Below are positions 16,754 through 24,269 of a stretch of DNA of 47,497 bases, piece after piece. How positions within the stretch are numbered: position 1 is the stretch's first letter; every line of letters begins with the position of its first letter. The notes under the pieces are model-generated. The model worked only from the letters and a program-made list of their open reading frames with translations. It did not search any database and was not told where the DNA came from. Source of the DNA: Pseudomonas sp. AL03. Lineage in GTDB: Bacteria > Pseudomonadota > Gammaproteobacteria > Pseudomonadales > Pseudomonadaceae. The DNA lies in assembly GCF_029960815.1 (NCBI RefSeq), contig NZ_JASBRE010000036.1, forward strand, positions 1-47,497, given 5' to 3'. The translations under genes were made by a program, and so were the position numbers.

Positions 16754-17089
16754 TCAGGTGAATGCGTCAATATCGTCACGCGTGTCAGCAATAATTCCTT
16801 CAAGGCAAGGGAATTTGCTTTTCACCTTTTCGAGTGCCGCCAGCACCGTTTCCTTATCCAGTTCGCCCTGACGGCGAGCGAGATGACCAAGAGCCGTGAT
16901 GGCGGATGCTGCAACTGATTCGGTCTCACTTGCGAGGTATTTAAGGCAAGTGTTCTGAGCCCAGGTGATGTCTGCTTCATTCAGACCGATGGAAACCAAT
17001 GCTGCAGTAACATTCGTATCCACGCAGCTTGCAAGAAGCGTCGTTGCTTCATCATGGCTCATTGATGGGTCTTGATAGAGAAGGCTCAC
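16754..17089 (-). CDS. Probable immunity protein of the adjacent bacteriocin
   Basis: This 111-residue acidic, helical protein has no recognised name. Residues about 25-95 (LVSIGLNEADITWAQNTCLKYL, AASAITALGHLARRQGELD, VLAALEKVKSKFP) look like HEAT-type helical hairpins. The start is GTG at 17089, overlapping the bacteriocin stop as GTGA, with GGGAG upstream; an internal ATG at 17062 has a weaker site. A small, acidic, translationally coupled gene after a toxin gene is the usual place for the cognate immunity protein, hence the call; homology was not used. Confidence 0.7.
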   Translation of the reverse strand: MSLLYQDPSMSHDEATTLLASCVDTNVTAALVSIGLNEADITWAQNTCLKYLASETESVAASAITALGHLARRQGELDKETVLAALEKVKSKFPCLEGIIADTRDDIDAFT

Positions 17090-18327
17090 TTTTTAGCTCC
17101 CAGAATATTGCCCTTGTTGTCTACTTTCTTAGCTTTGATCAGAGCATTTTTCATATCTTGGTGGAGTTTATCCCATGGCCTGACGTGGCCGTGGTAGACA
17201 TCCCCTCCCGTACGGTCAAAGACAACAAGCTCATTTGTGCCTGGATCGAGGCCGATTCTGCGTGGTGATGTAGATTTCACCTGAACTGAGTTCTCAAGCG
17301 CTTCCTGTCCATTAGCGGGGCCCTTACTTTTGACTGGAGTATCTATCTTGCCATGGTAACTGGCTGCATCGAACTCCAGTGCCAAGACAATATAGAGAGG
17401 TTTGATACCGGAATCGGCTGGAAATACAAGGATGAAGTCCTTGTACTCAGGCGGGTAAATCGGGTTGACGATGATGTTATCTGCCTGTTCGGTAGGCGGA
17501 TAAATCCAGATGTGCGGGGCTTGTGGGGCACCTTCTAGCGGTGGGATTCCCGAAGTGCTCGACGGGTCAACGGCTGGCGTCCACATCAGCGTTGTCCCAT
17601 TGCCGAAGTCAGCCACTTGCTGAGTGCCTTGAACTACGAACTGCACTACAGGAATCATTTCCCAATCGCTGCGCTTCTGGGTGTTGTATCCGTATCCCTT
17701 CAAGGTGCCATCGGCCTGTTGTTCGACATGCAGTCGGACACGTGTACGGCCTTCTTTGATCGACTTGAGCTGTTCTTCGGTGTACAGGGAACTGTCCCCC
17801 AGACTCGACGGCCAGAGTAGTGCAACCATTCCCGCCAATGCGCCTGCAGCAACACCTCCCGTTACTACGCCTGCACCACCAGCAGCACTTGTGCCGGTGC
17901 CAGCAGCACCAACCCCGCCTAAGAGAAGCGTTCCCAATGCAGCAGGTAACGCGTTACCACTGATTTTTTTGAGAGGGATGTTTCCCGCTGCATCTCTTTC
18001 GCGACCACCCAGCAGGGAGAGTTTTCCGTAATCGGCCAGTTTCTCGATAGGGACAAAACCGGCTGGGTTGTCGTGATTGATTACGCCGTCGGGGAGGTTG
18101 CAGCTTTTGGCGAACACGCACCCCCTGGAGCCGGGAGGGTCCCGTTGTTGAGGTTGTCTGACGAAACGGTCTTCATAGGCCTGTTGTCGGGCCAGCATGT
18201 CGTCATATGTTTTTTGTCTGGCGTCCCGCTCTGCCAGTTCGGTGGCGTTCATGTAGCGGCTGGTGACGTGGTGCCCGTCGCCTGACGGTGGGTTCTGAAT
18301 CCGAGGTATGCCTGTTTTGCGAGCCAT
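17086..18327 (-). CDS. S-type-pyocin-like bacteriocin/toxin, putative nuclease
   Basis: This 413-residue protein has a charged N-terminal helix, a Cys pair segment CVFAKSCNLPDG at about 72-83, a Gly/Ala-rich hydrophobic stretch (LLLGGVGAAGTGTSAAGG..GALAGMVALL), and then the Pyocin_S translocation-type domain (WEMIPVVQF to LEGAPQAPHIWIYP). The C-terminal 90 residues contain PRRIGLDPGTNELVVFD and VYHGHVRPW, with His/Arg/Asp residues of the kind used by toxin RNases; the exact toxin family is not identified. The start at 18327 (MARKTGIPR) has AAGGA; the reading frame upstream crosses the direct repeat. It is shorter than classical S pyocins and lacks their N-terminal receptor domain. The segment is visibly more A+T-rich than its surroundings, suggesting transfer. 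Confidence 0.82.
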   Translation of the reverse strand: MARKTGIPRIQNPPSGDGHHVTSRYMNATELAERDARQKTYDDMLARQQAYEDRFVRQPQQRDPPGSRGCVFAKSCNLPDGVINHDNPAGFVPIEKLADYGKLSLLGGRERDAAGNIPLKKISGNALPAALGTLLLGGVGAAGTGTSAAGGAGVVTGGVAAGALAGMVALLWPSSLGDSSLYTEEQLKSIKEGRTRVRLHVEQQADGTLKGYGYNTQKRSDWEMIPVVQFVVQGTQQVADFGNGTTLMWTPAVDPSSTSGIPPLEGAPQAPHIWIYPPTEQADNIIVNPIYPPEYKDFILVFPADSGIKPLYIVLALEFDAASYHGKIDTPVKSKGPANGQEALENSVQVKSTSPRRIGLDPGTNELVVFDRTGGDVYHGHVRPWDKLHQDMKNALIKAKKVDNKGNILGAKK

Positions 18328-18420
18328 GAGCGTCCTTGTTTCATCTTTTGAAAACGATGCGGACGCTATATCAAAGGGCATTTGATAGATGTAGGACGGG
18401 TCTGAAACTCTATGAACTGC

Positions 18421-18443
18421 GGAAGTGCTGACGCGCGATGATT
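18421..18443. repeat. 23-bp direct repeat, copy 2
   Basis: This is a perfect copy of 16652-16674, here non-coding, about 94 bp upstream of the bacteriocin start. The sequence just beyond it (about 18465-18490, CGCGGGCAAGTCGGATCG on the minus strand) resembles a worn Pseudomonas REP element. Confidence 0.85.
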
Positions 18444-18498
18444 CGGATGCAGAGCGTGTTGGTCGATCCGACTTGCCCGCGAAGAACGATGACATGGT

Positions 18499-19620
18499 CT
18501 AAGGCAAATCGCTAAAGAGCGGAATCCGCCCGTTCAGCGTAGGCCTGTAGTGCCAGGTCAGGCGATCCAAAGCAGGTTTCATCGCTAGAATTTCCTTCAA
18601 TGTAGCGCTGGCAATGCTCAGGGCCAGAAGCTGTCCCGGACATTGATGCCGCCCCGCACCGAAAGTGAAACTGCGACGGTCTGGACGATCCAGAAGAAAG
18701 ACTTCGGGATGGTCATTGAGTTGCGGATCACGATTAGCCGAAGCCAGCAGAACCAGAATCACATCGCCAGTGTTCAGACTTATACCGTCGATTTCACAAG
18801 GCGCAGCGACAAACCGGCGAGTGTTCTGCACCGACGGATCGAAGCGCTGAACTTCTGCAATCAAGTCTTCAACGCATGTCGATTCGTTCCGCAACGACGG
18901 GTTTCGGATCAACGTCAACAGCGTATTGCCGATCAGCCCGGCGGTGGCTTCATAGGTCTGGGAGAACAGGCCGATCAGGTTGGCGATCAACGTTTCAGAG
19001 TCGTCAGATGTTGCCGCGAAGCGCTGGCGGATCCCGGCGAGCAGGGCGCTCTGATGGCTCGGGTCATCCAGCAGTTCAATGAAATAGCCGCTCAACTGTT
19101 CGGCAGCAGCCTGTGCCGCGTCCAATTGCACCTGATCGCTGAGGGGCGACAAACAGGCCACGAAGTCGGCGGTCAACTCGCCAATGGCGCGGCCCTGAGC
19201 AGGGGAAAACCCGAGCAATGCAGCCACCACGCAAACCGGCCCGCGGAACATCGCGTTGTACAACCCATCGGCGCCCGGAGTAATCAGACGAGCGCCAACC
19301 AGCACATTGACTTCATCGACATCAATCAACGCCAACTCCGGTTGAATCGCCGACCTCGGGCAACGCTGCCGTTCGCCCTCATTCATCCGCATCAACTGAC
19401 CAAAGACCCGTCCAGCCATGCCGCCAACAATCGCCTTGGGCACCGGCTCGTGGGACGGCCGGACATGACAGTCTGGATGCGCCAGCACGGCCGCAACGGC
19501 TCGGGCGCTACTCGTCACCCACACGTTCAGTCCTTCGTGAAAAACCAGCCCGCCCTCCGCGCGCAGTTGCGCGTAATAGGGATAAGGATTGGCATGAGTC
19601 GCAGCGATGATCGGGTCCAT
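18499..19620 (-). CDS. Cytochrome P450
   Basis: This 373-residue soluble bacterial P450 has the heme-thiolate motif FTFGAGRHQCPG (Cys327), a K-helix ExxR in EVQRFDP, and the N-terminal NPYPYYAQLRAEGG typical of a family of short proteobacterial P450s. The I-helix, usually AGxETT, reads QTYEAT (221-226): the acid Glu224 remains but the proton-relay Thr is Ala225. No ferredoxin or ferredoxin reductase gene is adjacent. It is divergent from an ArsR-type regulator with an 82-bp gap, so that protein may control it. The substrate cannot be predicted. Confidence 0.9.
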   Translation of the reverse strand: MDPIIAATHANPYPYYAQLRAEGGLVFHEGLNVWVTSSARAVAAVLAHPDCHVRPSHEPVPKAIVGGMAGRVFGQLMRMNEGERQRCPRSAIQPELALIDVDEVNVLVGARLITPGADGLYNAMFRGPVCVVAALLGFSPAQGRAIGELTADFVACLSPLSDQVQLDAAQAAAEQLSGYFIELLDDPSHQSALLAGIRQRFAATSDDSETLIANLIGLFSQTYEATAGLIGNTLLTLIRNPSLRNESTCVEDLIAEVQRFDPSVQNTRRFVAAPCEIDGISLNTGDVILVLLASANRDPQLNDHPEVFLLDRPDRRSFTFGAGRHQCPGQLLALSIASATLKEILAMKPALDRLTWHYRPTLNGRIPLFSDLP

Positions 19621-19702
19621 GGGTCACAGCCTTGTTCGTGGTTGGAAAAGTGTTGCTACTATCTCCAGTCCGAAAGGGCCTTGATTCGTCCGGGAGCGAA
19701 AT

Positions 19703-20467
19703 ATGAACGTAGAACAGCACGACATCGGCGTTTCTCACGTGGCCGCGGCCATCGCGGAACCGGCCCGGACGAAAATCCTCTGTTCGCTGATGGACGGCCA
19801 CGCCCGCACCAGCACCGAGTTGGCGGCGATTGCAGAAGTCAGCGCCTCCACCGCCAGCGCGCACCTGGCCAAACTCAAGGAACTGGCGCTGGTGCGATTG
19901 CACGTTCAGGGCCGCCATCGCTATTACAGGTTGGCGGACAAGCGCGTCGCCCAGGCGCTGGAAGCGTTGATGGTGATCGGCCAGAACGCCGCGCCGACCT
20001 TCAACCCGCGTACCCCGGATCGCCTGCAATTTGCCCGCACCTGCTACGACCACATGGCCGGCACGTTGGCGGTGCTGCTGCATGACCGGATGATCGAAGC
20101 GGGGTGGTTGCTGGAAACCGATGAACAGGTCTATCAGATGAGCGACAGCGGTGAGGCGTTGTTCGGAGGATTGGGTATCGAGGTCAAGGACCTGAATACG
20201 CTGCGCCGCCGCTTCGCCTGCCCATGCCTGGACTGGAGCATGCGCCGGCCGCATCTGGGCGGTTCGTTGGGGGCGGCGTTGTTGCAAGTGGCGATCAAGC
20301 GTAAATGGGTGACTCAAGACCTGGACAGCCGCGCGCTGGCGTTGACGGCGACGGGGCGCAAGGAACTCAGCAGCCGGTTCGCTGTTGAACTGCCGATTCA
20401 GGTATCGACAGCACAGCCCACGTCCACCCAGACCAGGCGTCGCGCGATCGCCAGTTCTGTACCTTAG
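19703..20467 (+). CDS. ArsR-family winged-helix transcriptional regulator
   Basis: This 254-residue protein has an N-terminal ArsR helix-turn-helix (AEPARTKILCSLMDGHARTSTELA..STASAHLAKLKEL, wing LHVQGRHRYYRLAD) and a long C-terminal region. That region includes FACPCLDWSMRRPHLGGSLGAALL, a conserved feature of this subfamily. The Cys-Pro-Cys there could sense oxidants or metals, but this is untested. GGGAG lies before the ATG. It probably acts on the divergent P450 gene and itself. Its stop overlaps the convergent LysE-family stop by 4 bp. Confidence 0.88.
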   Translation: MNVEQHDIGVSHVAAAIAEPARTKILCSLMDGHARTSTELAAIAEVSASTASAHLAKLKELALVRLHVQGRHRYYRLADKRVAQALEALMVIGQNAAPTFNPRTPDRLQFARTCYDHMAGTLAVLLHDRMIEAGWLLETDEQVYQMSDSGEALFGGLGIEVKDLNTLRRRFACPCLDWSMRRPHLGGSLGAALLQVAIKRKWVTQDLDSRALALTATGRKELSSRFAVELPIQVSTAQPTSTQTRRRAIASSVP

Positions 20468-21072
20468 CGACTGGCCGAGGCCATCAGCACGCCGAAACCG
20501 GCGAAGGTCACGCCCGAGACTTTCGCCGCCAGCCAGGAACCCTTCGGGCTGGACAACCAGCCTTTGGCAGCATTGGCGAGCAAGGCATAGCTGCCATGCA
20601 CCAGGATCACCAGTACGGCGTAGGAGGCGACGAGCTTGAAGAACTGGGTGGAGAAGTGCGCCGAGGTGTCGATGAATTGCGGGAACACCGCCAGAAAGAA
20701 AAACACAGCCTTGGGGTTCAAAAACTGGATCGAAGCCGCTTCAAGGAAGCGATAACCCGGGCTTGAGGGGCGCGTTTCAAGCCGCGCGTTGAAACGATCC
20801 GAGCGCCAGCTCTTGTAACCCAGGTACAACAAATAGGCGGCCCCGGCGTATTTCAACGCGGTGAAGGCGTTGGCGGAGGTGCTGAGGATCAGGCCGACAC
20901 TGGTGGCGCTGATGGCGGCGACGACAAACGCCCCCGACGCGATCCCCAGAATTCCCGGCACTGCGCCCGTCCAGCCGTGACGCACAGCGTTGGACAGGGT
21001 CAGGACCACGCCAGGTCCCGGGCTCAAAATGGTCAGGGTGGCGAAAAGTAGAAAGAGTCCGTAGCTGTTCAT
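20464..21072 (-). CDS. LysE-family amino acid/metabolite exporter
   Basis: This 202-residue inner-membrane protein has six hydrophobic helices and the LysE/RhtB N-terminal motif SPGPGVVLTLSNAVRHGWTGA. The family exports amino acids or their derivatives by proton antiport. The start at 21072 (MNSYGLFLLF) has GGAG upstream; the longer frame to 21138 adds a non-hydrophobic leader and is rejected. It is divergent from a LysR-type regulator, 105 bp away, that probably controls it. Confidence 0.9.
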   Translation of the reverse strand: MNSYGLFLLFATLTILSPGPGVVLTLSNAVRHGWTGAVPGILGIASGAFVVAAISATSVGLILSTSANAFTALKYAGAAYLLYLGYKSWRSDRFNARLETRPSSPGYRFLEAASIQFLNPKAVFFFLAVFPQFIDTSAHFSTQFFKLVASYAVLVILVHGSYALLANAAKGWLSSPKGSWLAAKVSGVTFAGFGVLMASASR

Positions 21073-21177
21073 GTCTTGCTCCGTCAGGTGGCGCTGGCTG
21101 CATGCGGGCAGATTGGCGTGGCGACGTGGGCGTGACAAACGCTTTAATTGCGGTGCATATGTGACTAAATTAGACGC

Positions 21178-22077
21178 ATGACAAATCCACTACCGCCACT
21201 TAATGCTGTTCGCGCGTTCGCCGTTGCTGCTCGTCATCAGAGTTTCAGCCTGGCGGCCGAAGAGCTGCATGTCAGTCACAGTGCCGTCAGCCGGCACGTC
21301 AAATTGCTTGAGGAGCACCTGGGCGTGCTGCTGTTCGAGCGGCGTATCCGTCAGTCGGTGCTGACACCGGTCGGCCAGCGCTTTTATGAGCAAGTCAGTG
21401 CCGGGTTGTCGCAGATCGCCAATGCTGCCGCTGCGCTCAAACAACATGCCTCGCTGCCGACCGTGAAGATCAATGTCCGTCCGTCCTTTGCCATGCTTTG
21501 GCTGACGCCCAGGCTGGCGGACTTCATTGCGCAGCACCCGGACATCAATCCGCAGGTGATCACACAAACCCAGGCACCCGATCATGTACGCGACGGGTTC
21601 GACATCGTCATTCGCCGTGGTCGTGACGATTGGGCGCCGGCGATTGAGGCGCGAGCCCTCTTCGACGACAAGTTGTTACTGGTCGCGGCACCCTCGTTGA
21701 TCGAGCGCCAGGTCCTTGAAAACCTCACGTCCCTGAGCCGGCATACGTTATTGACCGCCAAGGCGCGTCGCGAAGACTGGCACAATTGGGCCATGCACTT
21801 TGGTCAAACCCAATCAGCCACTCAGGTCACCCGGCAGTTTGATCACATGCACCGGGTGCTTGAGGCCGCCGTGGATGGACAGGGTATTGCCTTGTGCCCG
21901 ACCTCGTTGCTGGGCACCCACCTCTCGAGCGGACGCCTGATCTGCCCGTTGCCCGAGTTGCGCATGCCGCTGCCGCGTTATTACTACGGGGTTGCGCCGG
22001 ACGCTACGGCGCAGACGCGGGTGTTTGTGGAATGGTTGTTTGCCCGGATTGCTCAGGAGGCGGCTCTTGTGCTGTGA
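21178..22077 (+). CDS. LysR-type transcriptional regulator, GcvA-like
   Basis: This 299-residue regulator has an N-terminal helix-turn-helix (LNAVRAFAVAARHQSFSLAAEELHVSHSAVSRHVKLLE) and a substrate-binding fold of the GcvA subgroup (RPSFAMLWLTPRLADF, YDIVIRRG-like FDIVIRRGRDDW). Divergence from the LysE exporter suggests it senses the exported compound and activates its export. The 79 bp after it hold the LexA-regulated promoter of the next operon. Confidence 0.92.
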   Translation: MTNPLPPLNAVRAFAVAARHQSFSLAAEELHVSHSAVSRHVKLLEEHLGVLLFERRIRQSVLTPVGQRFYEQVSAGLSQIANAAAALKQHASLPTVKINVRPSFAMLWLTPRLADFIAQHPDINPQVITQTQAPDHVRDGFDIVIRRGRDDWAPAIEARALFDDKLLLVAAPSLIERQVLENLTSLSRHTLLTAKARREDWHNWAMHFGQTQSATQVTRQFDHMHRVLEAAVDGQGIALCPTSLLGTHLSSGRLICPLPELRMPLPRYYYGVAPDATAQTRVFVEWLFARIAQEAALVL

Positions 22078-22124
22078 CCCGACCAAGGGTTCGATGGTGA
22101 CTTGAACAGCGGGCGTTGACTCTG

Positions 22125-22144
22125 TACTGTATATCCACACAGTA
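22125..22144. promoter_or_regulatory. LexA (SOS) box
   Basis: TACTGTATATCCACACAGTA is palindromic at both ends. Its core CTGTATATCCACACAG (22127-22142) matches the LexA consensus CTGT-N8-ACAG exactly. It ends 12 bp before the ATG at 22157 and follows a TTGACT -35-like hexamer (22116-22121), so LexA would block the promoter of the radical-SAM/DUF4130 operon. Confidence 0.88.
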
Positions 22145-22156
22145 TAGGCGTGCCCC

Positions 22157-23377
22157 ATGGAACTCATCGACAAGCTCAGCATTCTCGCAGACGCCGCCAA
22201 GTACGACGCCTCATGCGCCAGCAGCGGCGCGCCGAAGCGCAGCTCCGAGGGAAAGAGCGGGCTGGGTTCGACCGATGGCATGGGCATCTGTCACAGCTAT
22301 ACGCCAGACGGACGTTGCGTTTCGTTGCTGAAAATTCTGCTGACCAACTTCTGTCTCTACGACTGTCAATACTGCGTCAATAGACGCTCCAGCGACGTGC
22401 CCCGCGCCCGCTTCACGCCGGAAGAAGTGGTGACGCTGACCATGGATTTCTACCGGCGCAACTGCGTTAGCGGGCTGTTTCTCAGCTCCGGGATCATTCG
22501 ATCGGCGGATTACACCATGGAGCAGCTGATTCGCGTGGCCAAGCTGTTGCGCGAAGACCATGAGTTTCGCGGTTACATCCACCTCAAGACCATTCCCGAA
22601 GCCGACCCTGCGCTGATCGAGGAAGCGGGGCGTTATGCCGATCGCTTGAGCGTCAACATCGAGTTGCCCACCGACGAAAGTCTGCAAACACTGGCCCCGG
22701 AAAAACACCTGGGCTCGATCAAGCAAGCGATGCAGACGATCTACACCGGCGAGCAAACGGTGCTCAACGAACCGCGCGCGCCGAAATTTGCCCCGGCCGG
22801 GCAGAGCACGCAGATGATCGTTGGCGCCGATGACACCGACGACAGCACCATTCTTCACAGTGCCCAGGCGCTGTACGGCAACTTCCGTTTGCGTCGGGTC
22901 TATTACTCCGCGTTCAGTCCGATCCCCAATAGCCCGAAGAGCGTGCCGCTGGCCGCGCCGCCGCTGATGCGCGAGCACCGTCTGTACCAAGCTGACTTCT
23001 TACTGCGCAGCTACGGCTTCACGGCGGGCGAATTGTTCCAGGGGCCGGGACATCTCGCGCTCGACATCGACCCGAAACTGGCTTGGGCACTGGAAAATCG
23101 TGAGGTTTTCCCGCTGGATCTCAATCGCGCCGAGGCGTCGCTGATCGCCCGAATTCCCGGCATCGGCCTTCGGACCACCGAGCGTCTGGTGGAACTGCGT
23201 CAGCAGCGACGCATTCGTTATGAGGATCTGGCACGGATGCGCTGCGTACTGGCCAAGGCCAAGCCGTTCTTCATCACCAGTGATTACCACCCGCAGCAGG
23301 CCGAGGTCACCAGTCATCTGCTGTATCAGCAACTGCGCGACCGTCCGCAACCGCAGCAAATGGGATTGTGGGGATGA
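22157..23377 (+). CDS. Putative DNA modification/repair radical SAM protein
   Basis: This 406-residue protein has a radical-SAM cluster motif CLYDCQYC (CxxxCxxC) at about 66-73, after TNF. A C-terminal helix-hairpin-helix (IARIPGIGLRTTERLVELR) is typical of DNA binding. It belongs to the family regularly found beside DUF4130 and UdgX-type uracil-DNA-glycosylase genes and annotated as a putative DNA repair/modification enzyme; the reaction is unknown. A LexA box at the promoter shows SOS control. It ends in an ATGA overlap with the DUF4130 gene. Confidence 0.9.
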   Translation: MELIDKLSILADAAKYDASCASSGAPKRSSEGKSGLGSTDGMGICHSYTPDGRCVSLLKILLTNFCLYDCQYCVNRRSSDVPRARFTPEEVVTLTMDFYRRNCVSGLFLSSGIIRSADYTMEQLIRVAKLLREDHEFRGYIHLKTIPEADPALIEEAGRYADRLSVNIELPTDESLQTLAPEKHLGSIKQAMQTIYTGEQTVLNEPRAPKFAPAGQSTQMIVGADDTDDSTILHSAQALYGNFRLRRVYYSAFSPIPNSPKSVPLAAPPLMREHRLYQADFLLRSYGFTAGELFQGPGHLALDIDPKLAWALENREVFPLDLNRAEASLIARIPGIGLRTTERLVELRQQRRIRYEDLARMRCVLAKAKPFFITSDYHPQQAEVTSHLLYQQLRDRPQPQQMGLWG

Positions 23378-24216
23378 TTAATCTGGACTGCGACGACCTG
23401 TTCGACACCTGGCGTCAGCAGGCGCGTTGGTTGCTCAGTCATGAGGTCGATCCGAGTTGGGTGGGCTGGGCCAGTGAAGGTGTGGCAGACCTGTTCGCCA
23501 GTGACGATGTACTGCCCAAAACGCAGGGGCCGTATCAGGCACGAGTTCCCAGAGCGCTGTTGGACACCCTTGAGCGCGCCGCCCGTTATCGAGGCGATCA
23601 GCGTTGGAGTCTGTTGTACGAGGTGCTGTGGCGGGTTAGTCACGGCGATCGCACGGCAATGCTCGCGGGTGACAAACTCGGCAGTGAATTTCAGAGGAGA
23701 ATCAAACAGATACAGCGTGAATCTCATCATTTACATGCATTCGTCCGGTTTGTCGCGATGCCTGAAAATGAGGGTCCGCAATACGTTGCCTGGTATGAAC
23801 CGGCCCATGACATCCTGCACAGCGCCAGTGAACACTTCATCGGCCGAATGGGCCGTCACCGCTGGCTGATCGCCACGCCTCGAGACGGGGTGTACTACGA
23901 TGGCGAGCAGTTGATTCACCAACGGCAATGCCCGGTTGAATGGCAGCAGCTGGCGCGAAATGTCGACGACCCGCACGGCGAGATGTGGTTGACCTACTAC
24001 CGCCACATCTTTAATCCGGCGCGGTTGAACCCGAAAGTCATGCAGGGGCATTTGCCGGCGCGGTTCTGGAAAAACCTGCCTGAAGGCGCGTTGATTCCGG
24101 GGTTGATCACTCAGGCACGGACCGGCAAGCAACAGGACGGTCAGGCCAGCGGCATCAAGGGCAGGGGCGGCAAGCGCATTGCGCTGGGAGAGGGCGAACG
24201 TAGCCAAGGCTCATAA
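23374..24216 (+). CDS. DUF4130 (radical SAM-linked) putative DNA metabolism protein
   Basis: This 280-residue protein is of the family paired with the radical-SAM protein above. Typical segments are RWSLLYEVLWRVSHGDR, RESHHLHAFVRF, FIGRMGRHRWLIATP and MWLTYYRHIFNPARLNPKVMQGHLPARFWKNLPE. The tail after about 250 is basic and low-complexity (GKQQDGQASGIKGRGGKR). In many bacteria this domain is fused to or followed by a UdgX uracil-DNA glycosylase; here neither a fusion nor a separate gene is present. ATG at 23374 overlaps the upstream stop, so translation is coupled and expression is SOS-induced. Function unknown. Confidence 0.87.
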   Translation: MINLDCDDLFDTWRQQARWLLSHEVDPSWVGWASEGVADLFASDDVLPKTQGPYQARVPRALLDTLERAARYRGDQRWSLLYEVLWRVSHGDRTAMLAGDKLGSEFQRRIKQIQRESHHLHAFVRFVAMPENEGPQYVAWYEPAHDILHSASEHFIGRMGRHRWLIATPRDGVYYDGEQLIHQRQCPVEWQQLARNVDDPHGEMWLTYYRHIFNPARLNPKVMQGHLPARFWKNLPEGALIPGLITQARTGKQQDGQASGIKGRGGKRIALGEGERSQGS

Positions 24217-24220
24217 AAAA

Positions 24221-24248
24221 GCCCCCCATCGCCAATGCGATGGAGGGC
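24221..24248 (-). terminator. Rho-independent terminator of ilvE
   Basis: A 12-bp stem with one mismatch, GCCCCCCATCGC and GCGATGGAGGGC around a CAAT loop, is followed on the minus strand by TTTTTT. It ends ilvE transcription and may also stop the convergent DUF4130 transcript. Confidence 0.9.
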
Positions 24249-24269
24249 TTCATTGCAGCGGACGTCAGA

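Noticed and set aside
16652..18443. Prophage or integrative element carrying the bacteriocin
   Set aside because: No integrase, transposase or phage gene lies between the repeats; only the two-gene cassette is supported.
18328..18495. N-terminal extension of the bacteriocin gene to 18495
   Set aside because: It crosses the 23-bp direct repeat and a REP-like remnant; the ATG at 18327 has a good AAGGA site.
18643..20085. 480-codon plus-strand frame spanning P450 and the ArsR gene
   Set aside because: It overlaps two genes with clear motifs and has none itself.
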